The notes: a model not told the origin generated them from the letters alone. DNA of 54,788 nt from JAICKN01 sp036489565 (GCA_036489565.1 DASXFN010000035.1:1-54788), one strand, 5' to 3'; shown: positions 1 to 9,896, counted from the stretch's first letter. Made by a program: numbers and translations.

Positions 1-546
1 CATCTGCGCGCCCTCGTGCGAGGGCAATTCATAAGAAGAACCGAAGCTGTATCCTCCGCCGTGGATATAAAACATCACCGGACGCTTGCCGGTCAGGCTC
101 GACGTCCAGATATTCAGCTTGAGCAGGTCCTCGCTCTGCCAACCATCGTCCCAATCCTGAATGAAAGTCTGCTCGGGGCTTGTCCAGGGATGCAGGTTTT
201 GCGGGCAGTTTGCGCCGTAAACCAGCGCTGGATATTCATCTTTCCACGGTGTCGGGGGCTTCGCCGGGAGCCAGCGATTTTCTCCGGCCGTATCTTGTCC
301 GTAGGGAACTCCTTTGAACGTGAAAACACCGCCATCGAGGAAGCCGCGCACTTTGCCATATTGAGTGTTGGCAACGGCTGAGCGCGGAGTCGAACAGTTT
401 CCGGGCTCTTGGTGCGCCGCGGTTTTCGTACTGTCCGATGCGAAAGCGGATTTGCCGGCCATAAGGCCCACGCTTGCGGTTGCCGAAAGAAGCAGCGCCT
501 CACGACGGTTCAAAAGAGTTTTATTTCCAGAATTTGCTTTCGACAT
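1..546 (-). CDS. Type B carboxylesterase, N-terminal part (cut by window edge)
   Basis: This is an exported alpha/beta-hydrolase of the carboxylesterase type B (para-nitrobenzyl esterase) family, probably hydrolysing ester groups on plant polymers. Only the first 182 codons are in the window, and the frame runs open through base 1. The start ATG at 546 is preceded by GGGAG; an in-frame ATG 12 bp upstream is possible. Residues about 13-38 form a signal with an NRRE twin-arginine-like motif and a hydrophobic run ending in SAFA. The mature part shows the family signature FKGVPYGQDTAGENRW and, near the cut, the oxyanion-hole motif YIHGGGYSFGSS. The catalytic Ser/Glu/His lie outside the window. 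It is transcribed away from the glycosidase cluster and shares an AT-rich intergenic region with it. The family call is firm; the substrate is inference. Confidence 0.85.
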   Translation of the reverse strand, partial: MSKANSGNKTLLNRREALLLSATASVGLMAGKSAFASDSTKTAAHQEPGNCSTPRSAVANTQYGKVRGFLDGGVFTFKGVPYGQDTAGENRWLPAKPPTPWKDEYPALVYGANCPQNLHPWTSPEQTFIQDWDDGWQSEDLLKLNIWTSSLTGKRPVMFYIHGGGYSFGSSYELPSHEGAQM

Positions 547-813
547 CGCATCTCCCATTTTTCCACGCAGAAATTTAAATCCCGTCGCATACAGAATGCA
601 TTCGTTCGAGTGAGTCAGCGAACAAATTCGGCGAGCAAGTTAAGATACGACCTTTGTTTCTCTCTAGACAACAGAATTCCGATTTTAAATATCAAAATCG
701 TTTGATGATGACATTTGAAAAGTTGAGTAATTATTTTTGTCCCGACATTGTGGCTTAGCTACGCGTAAACTATTCGTTTCACAAAAAAATCAGAAATCGA
801 GCAAAGGTCAACT

Positions 814-1608
814 ATGAACATGCTCCGCAAAGCTGTGCTGATGGGAATGAGTGTCCTCGCGTTATTGACAGTTCCAGCCTTCTCCGTCGCGCAAGCGGGT
901 GGAGCACCTGCCGGTGCGTCAAGCAATGCTCAGCCCGCCAACTCCACTCCCGTCGCGCCGCGCCATCTGCCCACGGAGACTGCGGCCGCTAATGCCCCGC
1001 GCACCATTGCGCCTTATTTCACACGGGCCAAAGCCGGCCCCAAAGCGCCGGATCTCGACGGCTTTTTGCAGCGCTGGCTGCTTCTTGAGCCAATCGCTAA
1101 GCCGAACCGCACCAACACCGTTTTTACCGGCGCCTATGTTAGAAGCGCATTCAAAGAAGAATATTTTCCCGACCAGTTCACCATCATTCCTCACGATGGC
1201 GAAAAGGTGACGGTTGCCGGCCAGGAACTCGCATGGCACGCTCTGGATTCCAACCTTTTCGACGTTAAACTTTTTAACTTCGCCTATGGCTTGAACAAGC
1301 CGACGTACGGCGTCATCTTCTGGGCTGTGACCATCGTCAACAGCCCACATGAGAGAAAAAATGTACGCTTGGCCGTCGGCTCCAATTCGGCGTCCATGTG
1401 GTGGCTTAACGGTCAGGATGTCGTAAACCTCTTCGGCGACCGGCGCATGGTAATGGATGATGTTGTTTCAAACCTGCTCACGCTCAAAAAGGGGCGGAAC
1501 GTCATTCGCGGCGCCGTCATCAACGGTCCCGGCTTAAGTGATTTCTGCGTCCGCTTTATTGATGAGAATGGCGAGCCGATCAAGGACATTACTCAAAGCC
1601 TTCAATAA
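814..1608 (+). CDS. Secreted beta-sandwich protein of unknown function, first gene of the glycosidase block
   Basis: Unknown secreted protein of 264 residues. A signal peptide of about 27 residues (ending SVAQA) is followed by a low-complexity Ala/Pro/Ser stretch to about residue 60. A globular domain then carries sugar-binding-like segments such as NSASMWWLNGQDVVNLFGD and LKKGRNVIRGAVING. These resemble the jelly-roll ornaments seen in GH2-type or PA14-like carbohydrate-binding modules, but no catalytic motif was recognised. AAAGGTCAACT precedes the ATG. It lies 50 bp upstream of the GH43 arabinanase gene on the same strand, so co-transcription is likely. A carbohydrate-binding or accessory role is inference from fold-like patterns and context. 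Confidence 0.6.
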   Translation: MNMLRKAVLMGMSVLALLTVPAFSVAQAGGAPAGASSNAQPANSTPVAPRHLPTETAAANAPRTIAPYFTRAKAGPKAPDLDGFLQRWLLLEPIAKPNRTNTVFTGAYVRSAFKEEYFPDQFTIIPHDGEKVTVAGQELAWHALDSNLFDVKLFNFAYGLNKPTYGVIFWAVTIVNSPHERKNVRLAVGSNSASMWWLNGQDVVNLFGDRRMVMDDVVSNLLTLKKGRNVIRGAVINGPGLSDFCVRFIDENGEPIKDITQSLQ

Positions 1609-1658
1609 CGGATGAATGAGTCGCACCATTCCTGATTTCAACTTTCTACGGAGCTATT

Positions 1659-3173
1659 ATGAAATCCAATTTTCTGGCTTCAGCAATTCTCGCTCTGCTC
1701 TTGGTTTACGCGTCGAGTCCAGCATTGGCGCTGGATGGTGAACCCTACATCCACGATCCCTCAACGATCGTAATGTCCAATGGCAAATACTTCACCTTCG
1801 GCAGCGGCGGAGGAGGTCTGATGTCGGACGATGGTTGGACTTGGCACAGCGGAGCTGTGCGCCCCGGGGGTGGAGTGGCTCCCGACACCATCAAGATTGG
1901 TGACCGTTATTACGTGGTGTATGCGGTGGGAGGAGGTGGGTTAGCCGGAGGGCATGCAAGCAACGTCAAGATCATGTGGACCAAGAGCCTCGATCCCAAG
2001 TCGCCCGATTTCCAATTTCACGACATTGGAGTTGTTGCTTCGAGCAACGGCGTAGAGGATTGCGACGCCATTGATCCCGCGTTTCTATACGCGAAGGGTC
2101 ATCTGTGGCTCTCTTACGGTACTTACTTCGGCTATATCCGTATCGTCGAACTCGACCCCAAGACCGGCAGACGCATGCAGGGCAACAAACCTGTCGACGT
2201 CGCCATAGATATGGAAGCCACGGACATGATGTATCGCGATGGCTGGTACTACCTGTTGGGCACGCATGGAACGTGCTGCGATGGTCCTGACTCAACCTAC
2301 AACATTCGCGTGGGCCGCTCCCGAAGTGTGACAGGTCAGTATGTAGATAATATGGGCATCCCCTTGCTCAAAGGCGGCGGCAAGCTTGTGGTGGGAGCCA
2401 GCGATCGCCATATCGGCCCCGGTCACTTCGGCTTGCTGGATCTGGGCGATGGCGTGCAAAAATTTTCCATGCATTACGAGGCCGACATGGACCGCAGCGG
2501 CCGCAGTGTGCTCGACATTCGCCCGCTGCTGTGGAAAGACGGATGGCCCGTCGGCGGCGACAACTTCGAAGAAGGCACTTATGAGATTCAGTCCGAACGC
2601 AGCGGCGGCGCGTTGGAGCTGGCAACAGACTTTGTGCGGATGAATCTTCCCCGCCGTGGTTTTGGCGGCTTCGGCGGCCCTCCACATCCACAAAACAATC
2701 AGCAGCATCCGCACCCGCCCGCAGGTGGTTTCTTCGGCCCGCCAACTGGCCCCGTTAGCCCCATTCCAGATCAGACACTCGCGCAGGATTCTGCAGCCTG
2801 GCCAGATGGCAACATTAATGTTGACCTCAACGACTACATGGTCCGGCCCCATCAAAAATGGACGGTCACATCCGTAGCGAATGCCGGCGGCTATCCCGGC
2901 TCGCCGTATTTCAAGATCACCATTGCCGGCACCGATCGCGCGTTGGTGGCAACTGCCGACGGCGAAGTCGTAACGGTTCCCAGCTTTACCGGCGCTCCCG
3001 AACAACTGTGGCGTATTGACCAATTGACCGATGGCACTTACCGCATTATGCCCAAGGTAGTGCCCAATTCCGCGGAGCCCGTGGCATTGACCGCGGTGGG
3101 CGCCAGTTCGCCGACGCTTGCCAGGTTCGATCCCAAGAGCGATAAGTCGCGCTGGAACTTTAAGAAGCCGTGA
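1659..3173 (+). CDS. GH43 family arabinan endo-1,5-alpha-L-arabinanase, secreted
   Basis: Retained GH43 five-bladed propeller motifs point to an extracellular arabinanase cutting alpha-1,5-linked arabinan. A signal peptide covers residues 1-25 (VYASSPALA). The expected inverting triad is visible: catalytic base D33 in YIHDPST, pKa-modulating D139 in AIDPAF, and acid E186 in DMEATDMMY. The catalytic domain ends near residue 305. A Gly/Pro/His/Gln-rich linker (about 325-375) leads to a C-terminal module of about 120 residues with QxW-like repeats (EQLWRID, RWNFKK), suggesting a ricin-B/CBM13-like sugar-binding domain. The start is supported by GGAG spaced 5 nt from the ATG. Its products would feed the two GH51 enzymes encoded downstream. 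Exact subfamily (endo versus exo) is not provable here. Confidence 0.87.
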   Translation: MKSNFLASAILALLLVYASSPALALDGEPYIHDPSTIVMSNGKYFTFGSGGGGLMSDDGWTWHSGAVRPGGGVAPDTIKIGDRYYVVYAVGGGGLAGGHASNVKIMWTKSLDPKSPDFQFHDIGVVASSNGVEDCDAIDPAFLYAKGHLWLSYGTYFGYIRIVELDPKTGRRMQGNKPVDVAIDMEATDMMYRDGWYYLLGTHGTCCDGPDSTYNIRVGRSRSVTGQYVDNMGIPLLKGGGKLVVGASDRHIGPGHFGLLDLGDGVQKFSMHYEADMDRSGRSVLDIRPLLWKDGWPVGGDNFEEGTYEIQSERSGGALELATDFVRMNLPRRGFGGFGGPPHPQNNQQHPHPPAGGFFGPPTGPVSPIPDQTLAQDSAAWPDGNINVDLNDYMVRPHQKWTVTSVANAGGYPGSPYFKITIAGTDRALVATADGEVVTVPSFTGAPEQLWRIDQLTDGTYRIMPKVVPNSAEPVALTAVGASSPTLARFDPKSDKSRWNFKKP

Positions 3174-3502
3174 GGCGGTGGTCAATCCGCTGTATCAGAT
3201 TTCATCGAGAGCAATTTTTCAAGATTTCATTGATGTAATCATTGATATAAATCGATGTCTCAATAAGTGAGACAACACACTTCAGATCTTCTGTTTCTGT
3301 GGTAATTTTGCTCTCAGAGAACTTTGATGAAAAGCGTATTAGCGCTCGACAACACGCGTGAGGTAGCGCCTCACATGCGCGCGGTGTCACTCAGAAGGTG
3401 CGTCAGTGGGGCAATTTCGCAACGCATTCAGAAATGCGATGCCAGTTTATTCGTCTTGAATAAGTAAACGTTTGCTTAAGGTCAAAGGAAGGGAAGTGCT
3501 TG
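3174..3502. other. Intergenic region between GH43 and the GH51 pair
   Basis: This 329-bp gap holds no supported gene. It contains a LacI-type palindrome (3461-3478), described separately, and an AT-rich stretch around 3200-3290. A promoter for the GH51 pair must lie here, but no clear -35/-10 pair was found. Confidence 0.5.
3461..3478. promoter_or_regulatory. LacI-family-type operator upstream of GH51 pair
   Basis: The 18-mer TAAGTAAACGTTTGCTTA is palindromic with one mismatched pair (8 of 9 positions per arm). It has the central AAACGTTT typical of LacI/GalR-family sugar repressor operators. It ends 25 bp before the ATG at 3503, a position where a bound repressor would block initiation or early elongation. 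The inner 14 bases AAGTAAACGTTTGC recur at 10389-10402 before the esterase gene. The regulator itself is not in the window. Confidence 0.6.
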
Positions 3503-5647
3503 ATGAAGATGCGGATTGCATTATTTGCTGTAACGGCGATGTGGCTTGGGTGCGCCTCAATGGCCTCAGCGCAGCAACCCGAACAGGGTGTGCCGGGTCG
3601 GCTGACCATAAATATTGATACGCAAAAGATATCCGAGCCTGTTTCGAAATATGAGCATGGCATGTTTATCGAGCATATCCGCACACTTATTTATCGATCA
3701 CTTTGGTCCGGGATGCTCGATGACCGCAAGTTCTATTTCCCAATTAGCTCGAAAGAGCCCGAAGCCCCGGCTGCGGAGCAGAGAGGCCCTTTTCGCCGAT
3801 TAGCGCTTCGCAAGTGGCGTCCAGTTGGTCCTGATGATGTCGTGGTGATGGACAAAGATCACCCATTTGTCGGCGAGCAGAGTCCGCGCATTCAGCTAGA
3901 TTCCTCCACAGCTCACGGCATTCGGCAATCGGGTCTCGCTCTGCTGAAGGGCAAGAAATATGTGGGCCGAATCTATCTTCGTGGCACGCCGGGCACAAAG
4001 GTGAAGGTCAGTCTGATATGGGGAGAAGGAGTGGCCGAGCGGCAGACTGTCTCGATCGCCAATCTGTCGAATGCTTATAAGAAGTTTCCACTGAGTTTTA
4101 CCGCGAAGGCTGACGCGAATACAGGCACCTTCGAAATCACAGGTACGGGCAGTGGAGATTTTTACATTGGGACAGTCTCGCTCATGCCTGCCGACAATGT
4201 GCAGGGCTTTCGGCCCGAAGTGATCGCGGCTTTGCGCCAGTTGCACTCCGGTTTTTGGCGCTTGCCGGGTGGCAATTTTCTCTCTGACTGGAATTGGTAC
4301 GATTCGGTCGGCGATCCGGACAAGCGGCCGCCGATGTTCGATAACGCATGGAATGCAATGCAGACCAACGATGTCGGAATGGATGAGTTCATGACTCTGT
4401 GCAAGCTTCTCGGCGTCGATCCCTACATCACCGTGAATGCAGGCTTCGGCGATGCGCACTCCGCAGCCGATGAAGTGGAGTACATGAACGGATCGGTCAA
4501 CACGCGCCTGGGTGCCGAGCGGGCGCGGAACGGCCATCCTGAGCCTTACCACGTTAAGTTTTGGGATATTGGCAACGAACCCTATGGCACCTGGCAACTT
4601 GGCCGCACGGATCTCAAATATTACGTTCTAAAACACAATGAATTTGCCAAGGCGATGCGTCAGGTGGACCCGTCAATCACAATCCTGGCTTCAGGGGCGA
4701 TGCCTGACGAGATGACCATCGAAGGTATGACGCATGCCATGCACCTCGACAATCTTCAGGCGCAGTTCGGTTCAGATGCTGACTGGACCGGCGGCCTGCT
4801 CGCGCATTGCTGGGGTAATTTCGATGGCATTACCGAACACTGGTACTCGCGAGCGGGTTACCGATTCGACATCACACATGCAAACGCTCCTGCGCCTCGA
4901 CCCGGAGTGGAACCCGGTTACGTTCCGGCCGAGGAGACTCTGCTGGAATGGGCACGGCATCCATCGAATCGCGTGCATTTGAAGGCCGAAGAATGGAAGG
5001 AATATCAGGACCGTTTTCCTGCCATGATCGGCAAGAAAATTTTTCTTTCTATCGATGAATATTCCTACTCGGGCGCGCCTCCAAATCTCAAAAGTGCCCT
5101 CGCCTATGCGATGGTCTTTAACGAGATGCTGCGGCACACCGACTTCCTCAAGATGTCGGCATACACCATGGGCGTCTCCACGCTCGACCTCAATGCGACC
5201 AATGCAGTCTTAAATACGACCGGGCTTCTCTTCAAAATGTATGGCGATCATTTCGGCGCAGGTTCGTTGCCGGTAGCCGTTACTGGTAACTCGCCTCAAC
5301 CCGCACCGAAATATCCGGTCGGGGGTGACCAGCCGCGGACGAATGCGGGAAGCCCGACCTATCCGATCGACGTTGTGGCTGCACTGAGCGCTGACCGGAA
5401 GTACCTGAAAGTTGCCATTGTCAATGCCACTGAATCCGCACAATCGCTCACGTTGAATGTAACTGGCGTTCGACTCGGAGGCCCATCAACGCTCTGGCAG
5501 ATGACGGCAAAAGATTTGGACGCCTCCAACCGTGTTGGCGAAAAGCCGCAGGTCGAAGTGAAAGAGACTTCTCTTCGTGATGCGACACAGACGCTCTTAG
5601 CGGCGCCCATTAGCGTCAATATCTATCAGTTTCCGATAGCGCAATGA
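3503..5647 (+). CDS. GH51 alpha-L-arabinofuranosidase, secreted, copy 1
   Basis: Retaining exo-glycosidase expected to release terminal alpha-L-arabinofuranose from arabinan, arabinoxylan or arabino-oligosaccharides. A signal peptide spans about residues 1-22 (ending SMASA). The N-terminal jelly-roll part includes KYEHGMFIEHI, followed by a TIM barrel with acid/base E359 in DIGNEPYG and nucleophile E519 in LSIDEYSY. The length of 714 aa is above many GH51 enzymes because of a CBM-like insertion at about residues 110-230. ATG 3503 is preferred over the TTG one codon upstream because GGGAAG sits 6 nt before it. It is the first of a tandem pair with the gene at 5748, separated by 100 bp. The presence of signal peptides is notable because many GH51 enzymes are intracellular. 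Confidence 0.9.
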   Translation: MKMRIALFAVTAMWLGCASMASAQQPEQGVPGRLTINIDTQKISEPVSKYEHGMFIEHIRTLIYRSLWSGMLDDRKFYFPISSKEPEAPAAEQRGPFRRLALRKWRPVGPDDVVVMDKDHPFVGEQSPRIQLDSSTAHGIRQSGLALLKGKKYVGRIYLRGTPGTKVKVSLIWGEGVAERQTVSIANLSNAYKKFPLSFTAKADANTGTFEITGTGSGDFYIGTVSLMPADNVQGFRPEVIAALRQLHSGFWRLPGGNFLSDWNWYDSVGDPDKRPPMFDNAWNAMQTNDVGMDEFMTLCKLLGVDPYITVNAGFGDAHSAADEVEYMNGSVNTRLGAERARNGHPEPYHVKFWDIGNEPYGTWQLGRTDLKYYVLKHNEFAKAMRQVDPSITILASGAMPDEMTIEGMTHAMHLDNLQAQFGSDADWTGGLLAHCWGNFDGITEHWYSRAGYRFDITHANAPAPRPGVEPGYVPAEETLLEWARHPSNRVHLKAEEWKEYQDRFPAMIGKKIFLSIDEYSYSGAPPNLKSALAYAMVFNEMLRHTDFLKMSAYTMGVSTLDLNATNAVLNTTGLLFKMYGDHFGAGSLPVAVTGNSPQPAPKYPVGGDQPRTNAGSPTYPIDVVAALSADRKYLKVAIVNATESAQSLTLNVTGVRLGGPSTLWQMTAKDLDASNRVGEKPQVEVKETSLRDATQTLLAAPISVNIYQFPIAQ

Positions 5648-5747
5648 ACATATGTATCAGCCATCACTGTTATCCACGCAAGATCAGGTAACCAAGATGA
5701 ACGGCTGCAAAGAAACAAATTCATGAAAGAGAGAGGTTAGGAACCCG

Positions 5748-7904
5748 ATGAAGGCACGTTTTTCACTGGTGTTGGTAACGGCATTTTGGCTCGCGTGCTC
5801 GGTTGCAGGTACGGCTCAACAGACTGAATCGACTGTGCCGGACAGGCTGACGGTAAATATTAATACCCAACAGGCAGCCGAGCCGGTTTCGAAGTACGAG
5901 TTCGGCATGTTCATCGAGCACATTGGCTCGCTCGTTTATCGTAGCCTATGGTCAGAGAAGCTTGATGACCGGAAATTTTACTTTCCGATCACATCCAAAG
6001 AGGAAGCATCGTCGCAGCGACAGGGATTCCCTGGCATGCAGCTTCGCAAATGGCGGCCTGTCGGTCCGGATGAAGTTGTAACCATGGACAAAGTCCATCC
6101 GTTTGTCGGCGACCAAAGTCCGCGCATCGAACTCGATTCCGCCACCCCGCACGGCATCCGGCAATCCGGCCTTGCCTTGGTCAAGGGCAAAAAATATGCG
6201 GGACGCATCTACCTTTGCGGCACCCCGGGTTCAAAGGTGAAGGTCAGTCTAGTTTGGGGAGAGGGCGCTCACGATCGTCAGACTATTTCCGTTCCCACGC
6301 TGTCTGAGGCCTACAAAAAAATCCCACTCAGTTTTACTGCTGGTACTGATAGCGTCGCGGCCAGCCTGGAAATCACGGGTACAGGCACGGGGAATTTTCA
6401 CATTGGGACGGTCTCTCTTATGCCGACCGACAATGTGCAGGGCTTTCGTCCCGATACCATCGCGCTCCTGCGCCAACTTCATTCCGGCTTCTGGCGGCTG
6501 CCTGGCGGCAACTTCCTTTCCGACTGGAGCTGGTACGACGCAGTCGGTGACCCCGACAAACGTCCGCCAATGTTTGACTACGCGTGGAATGCCATGCAGA
6601 CAAACGACGTGGGCATGGATGAGTTCATGACGCTCTGCAAGCTCATCGGAGTTGAACCGTACATTACCGTGAACGCGGGCTTCGGCGACGCGCACTCAGC
6701 AGCCGAAGAAGTTGAGTACCTGAACGGTTCGGTCAAGACGCGTCTCGGTGCCGAACGTGCGCGCAATGGCCATCCCGAGCCTTACCACATCAAGTTCTGG
6801 GACATTGGCAACGAGCCCTACGGTGCATGGCAATTAGGCCGGACGGATTTGAAGTATTACGTCCTCAAGCACAATGAATTTGCGAAAGCCATGCTGAAGG
6901 TCGATCCCTCTATCACTCTGCTCGCTTCCGGCAACATGCTCGAGGCGATGGACCTCACCGGGGAAATGCGCGCCAAAGATTTGGACAATCTAAAGTCCCT
7001 TGAAGGCACGCCGCAGGACTGGACTGGCGGCCTCCTCGAACACAGTTGGGGCAACTTCTCCGGTATCACCCAGCACTGGTATGCCCAGGGCGGCCGGCAC
7101 TTTGATCTTGAAAAAGCCAAGAAATTGGCGCCCGATGCGCCCACGGACGATGGTTACGACAAGATTGACCAGACCCCGCTTGAGTACGCGCGTTATCCCG
7201 CTAACATTGTTCACCTGAAAGCGCAGGAATGGGCACGGTATCAGCAGCGCTTTCCGGACATGCTCAAGAAGAAAATTTTCCTCTCCATGGACGAGTATGC
7301 CTACTTCGGCGAAAGCTTTAACCGTGCGCCGGATCTTAAGTTGGCGCTCGCCTACGGAATGATTTTTAACGAGATGCTCCGGCACACCGATTTCCTCACG
7401 ATGTCCGCGCATACCATGGGAGTTTCGTCGGTGGACTATAGCCCCACTGCCGCGACCCTGAATGCGACCGGCCTTATGTTCAAGTTGTACGGCAGTCACT
7501 TCGTTCCCGGCTCCGTGCCAGTAGCTCTGTCAGGAAACTCGCCGCAGCCGGCCCCCAAATATCCCATCGGCGGCGATCAGCCTGAAACAAATTCAGGCAG
7601 CCCGACTTATCCGCTCGACATGTTTGCGGCGCTCACTCCGGACCACAAGTTCCTCACCGTTGCCGTAGTGAATGCCACGAAATCCGAACAGAAGTTCGAA
7701 CTGAACGTGACAGGCATGCAGCTTGCAGGGAAATCGGAGCTATGGGAGTTGACAGGCAAAGACCTCGAAGCGGCCAACAAAGTTGGCCAGCAGCCACAGC
7801 TCGCCGTGAAAGAGATTCCGCTAGGTGACGCGACGCAAGCGATCTCGGTCGCTCCCATTAGTGTGAACGTCTATCAGTTTCCGGTGACCCAGGCAGCGCA
7901 ATGA
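5748..7904 (+). CDS. GH51 alpha-L-arabinofuranosidase, secreted, copy 2
   Basis: Close paralogue of the preceding GH51, colinear over its whole length (718 aa), so a tandem duplication is the simplest origin. The signal peptide is about residues 1-23. Acid/base E356 in DIGNEPYG and nucleophile E516 in LSMDEYAY are both intact. The copies differ most around residues 415-480 (after the segment QHWYAQGG), where this one has extra residues before DQTPLEYARYP; that region lies near the active-site loops, so specificities may differ (inference). AGGAA precedes the ATG. It converges with the GH127 gene on the opposite strand, leaving a 69-bp gap without a convincing terminator. Confidence 0.9.
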   Translation: MKARFSLVLVTAFWLACSVAGTAQQTESTVPDRLTVNINTQQAAEPVSKYEFGMFIEHIGSLVYRSLWSEKLDDRKFYFPITSKEEASSQRQGFPGMQLRKWRPVGPDEVVTMDKVHPFVGDQSPRIELDSATPHGIRQSGLALVKGKKYAGRIYLCGTPGSKVKVSLVWGEGAHDRQTISVPTLSEAYKKIPLSFTAGTDSVAASLEITGTGTGNFHIGTVSLMPTDNVQGFRPDTIALLRQLHSGFWRLPGGNFLSDWSWYDAVGDPDKRPPMFDYAWNAMQTNDVGMDEFMTLCKLIGVEPYITVNAGFGDAHSAAEEVEYLNGSVKTRLGAERARNGHPEPYHIKFWDIGNEPYGAWQLGRTDLKYYVLKHNEFAKAMLKVDPSITLLASGNMLEAMDLTGEMRAKDLDNLKSLEGTPQDWTGGLLEHSWGNFSGITQHWYAQGGRHFDLEKAKKLAPDAPTDDGYDKIDQTPLEYARYPANIVHLKAQEWARYQQRFPDMLKKKIFLSMDEYAYFGESFNRAPDLKLALAYGMIFNEMLRHTDFLTMSAHTMGVSSVDYSPTAATLNATGLMFKLYGSHFVPGSVPVALSGNSPQPAPKYPIGGDQPETNSGSPTYPLDMFAALTPDHKFLTVAVVNATKSEQKFELNVTGMQLAGKSELWELTGKDLEAANKVGQQPQLAVKEIPLGDATQAISVAPISVNVYQFPVTQAAQ

Positions 7905-7973
7905 GGATGCACTGCCAAAGTCACCGTTAATTTCGATCCCAGGAATTCGTGGGAGATTAGAACGTTGATGTAA

Positions 7974-9896
7974 CTACACGTTCTCCTCATGAATTTCGTT
8001 GTACACGGCAAAGCGTTCGTGGACGATCCTCGACAGAGGAACGAACGTCACACTTTGATTTTTCCCGGTAGTCCGAAAGGCTAGTTTTTCGCCCGTAGGT
8101 TCCAACCAGGTCGTCGGATCGTCCAGTTTGCCGTTGAATTGCAATGTCGCCCGGGGCGGTTGCTTCGCTTGGGCAGTAAATTCCCGGTACCATTCGTCAC
8201 GAGGCCCTTCTTCGAATCGCGCCGCTAAGACCAGCGGCCCATACATTGCTGCCTGAATGCTCGCTTTATCAGGCGTGGGCGCGGCGTGCAAATTCATAGG
8301 AAGGCTCAGTTCTACACGATCGCCGGACTTCCACGGCCCTCGCAGTACAAGGTAGCTGGATGCGTCCGCGAAAACAGGCGATGTTCGTCCATTGACCTTT
8401 ACGCTGCCGCCTTTCGCCCAGTACGGCACGCGTAATTTCAAATCTACATTGACAGGCTTGTCCGCGGAGATGAGCAGGGTTGTTCCTGGCTCGTCCGGAA
8501 ATGACGTTTGCTGCGTCAGGCGAATGCCTTTTTCCGGCCAGTTCACTTCTGACGCAATGTAGAGATTCACGAATATGGAATCGTCATCGTGAAAGTAAAT
8601 AGTATCCGTCAGCTTGGCGAACTCTTCAGCTCCTGTGCCATTGCAGCACCAGAACGAATCGAAGGGCTTGGCGTAAATCTTGGAGTAGCCGTTCCCTAAA
8701 GGCAGATAATAGACGGTTGTTCCGGTCTCGGGATCAATCGTTCCCATGCGGTGGTTGAACAGCGTGCGTTCGTAGTAGTCCATGTAGTGCGCTTTCGGCG
8801 ACCAACTGTTCAAATGCCGCGTCAGCTTCATCATGTTATAAGCGCAGCAGTCTTCGGTTGTCTGGGAAGTAATCTGCGTCGAGAGGACGCCTGGGTCCGA
8901 CCGCCACAACTCAAAATTACTGGTGCCCCCTGTGCAATACGAGCGCTCGCTCGTCACTTCATTCCAGAAGTAGTCGGCGATGTTCCAATAGCGCTCGTCG
9001 CCGGTAAGTTCGTACAATCGGGCTGCTGCGATTACCTGCGGGACGTGCGTATTCACATGCAATCCCTTTAGTTCATCGCGATGCTCGGCTAATGGATCGA
9101 AGAACCATTTCTTGTTGAAGCGTTGCGCAAGCTCCAGATACTGGCGTTTTCCGGTCACGCCATAAAGATTGGCAAGCACCTCTCCCATGCCGCCGTACTC
9201 CACCAGAAGAACGCGCTGCATTTTTTCTTCGCTTAATGGATCCGCCCAGCTTCGCACCCACTGCGCCATTTTCTCGACTGTATCCAGCGCCTGCTCATTG
9301 CCGGCAAGCTGGTACATATCAAGATGCCCGGCCATAATTTTGTGAATGGTATAGAAAGGCGCCCAGACGTTCACTCCATCCCGCAAACGATCGAAAAGCT
9401 CCTGAGGGAAGGCGCTCAGATAGCCGCTTTTAAGCTGTGCCTGGCACTTTGCAAGTTCTGTTACAACCTGATCGGCATTGCGCCTGAGTTCTTCGTCGCC
9501 CGAGCTGGCGAACGCAAGCGCGCAGGCCGACAAATAATGGCCGCCCACGAAATGGCCGCGCAATTCGCAATCGGGTTTTTCCCAATCGCCCAAGGGCTCA
9601 GCTGAAGAAGGTAGCCCTGCCGTTAAACGGAATGTATGAAGCAACCGGTCGGGAGGCAATGTTTTCAGGTATCGCCGATTGGCTTCCGCTGCCGCACGAA
9701 AAGCTCCCGGACCGAGCCTTACGTTTTTCATCGGAAATGGGACGGCGCGCAAGTTCACGAGCTCGCGGCCTCCCAGCTTCTGCGCGGCTGGCGGAGCTTG
9801 CGCCTGCAGTCCGAATGTGGCGGTTGGCAGAATCACAGCAGCGCCCGCGGCGGTGGCAGCAGTAGCAACGAACTTACGACGACTGATCTTTTCCAA
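7974..9896 (-). CDS. GH127 beta-L-arabinofuranosidase, Tat-exported
   Basis: Member of the GH127/DUF1680 family. Characterised members (Bifidobacterium HypBA1) remove beta-L-arabinofuranose from hydroxyproline-linked oligosaccharides using a zinc-bound cysteine. The expected metal-site segments are visible: Glu in TSNFELWRSD, the Cys pair in TTEDCCAYNMMK and the Cys pair in WCCNGTGAEEF. The best start is TTG at 9896, because AAGGAGG ends 6 nt upstream; a longer GTG reading at 9920 would place that Shine-Dalgarno inside the gene. From the TTG the protein begins EKISRRKFVATAAT, a twin-arginine (SRRKF) signal followed by an Ala-rich hydrophobic segment. Folded export fits a metalloenzyme. It is the only cluster enzyme on the minus strand between 0.8 and 20 kb. 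Confidence 0.88.
   Translation of the reverse strand: MEKISRRKFVATAATAAGAAVILPTATFGLQAQAPPAAQKLGGRELVNLRAVPFPMKNVRLGPGAFRAAAEANRRYLKTLPPDRLLHTFRLTAGLPSSAEPLGDWEKPDCELRGHFVGGHYLSACALAFASSGDEELRRNADQVVTELAKCQAQLKSGYLSAFPQELFDRLRDGVNVWAPFYTIHKIMAGHLDMYQLAGNEQALDTVEKMAQWVRSWADPLSEEKMQRVLLVEYGGMGEVLANLYGVTGKRQYLELAQRFNKKWFFDPLAEHRDELKGLHVNTHVPQVIAAARLYELTGDERYWNIADYFWNEVTSERSYCTGGTSNFELWRSDPGVLSTQITSQTTEDCCAYNMMKLTRHLNSWSPKAHYMDYYERTLFNHRMGTIDPETGTTVYYLPLGNGYSKIYAKPFDSFWCCNGTGAEEFAKLTDTIYFHDDDSIFVNLYIASEVNWPEKGIRLTQQTSFPDEPGTTLLISADKPVNVDLKLRVPYWAKGGSVKVNGRTSPVFADASSYLVLRGPWKSGDRVELSLPMNLHAAPTPDKASIQAAMYGPLVLAARFEEGPRDEWYREFTAQAKQPPRATLQFNGKLDDPTTWLEPTGEKLAFRTTGKNQSVTFVPLSRIVHERFAVYNEIHEENV

Noticed and set aside
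2292..3185. Minus-strand 297-codon frame opposite GH43.
   Set aside because: Antisense shadow of the GH43 catalytic and C-terminal domains.
7905..7973. Bidirectional terminator between GH51 copy 2 and GH127 (TCCCA/TGGGA stem).
   Set aside because: The stem is only about 5 bp and has no T-run.
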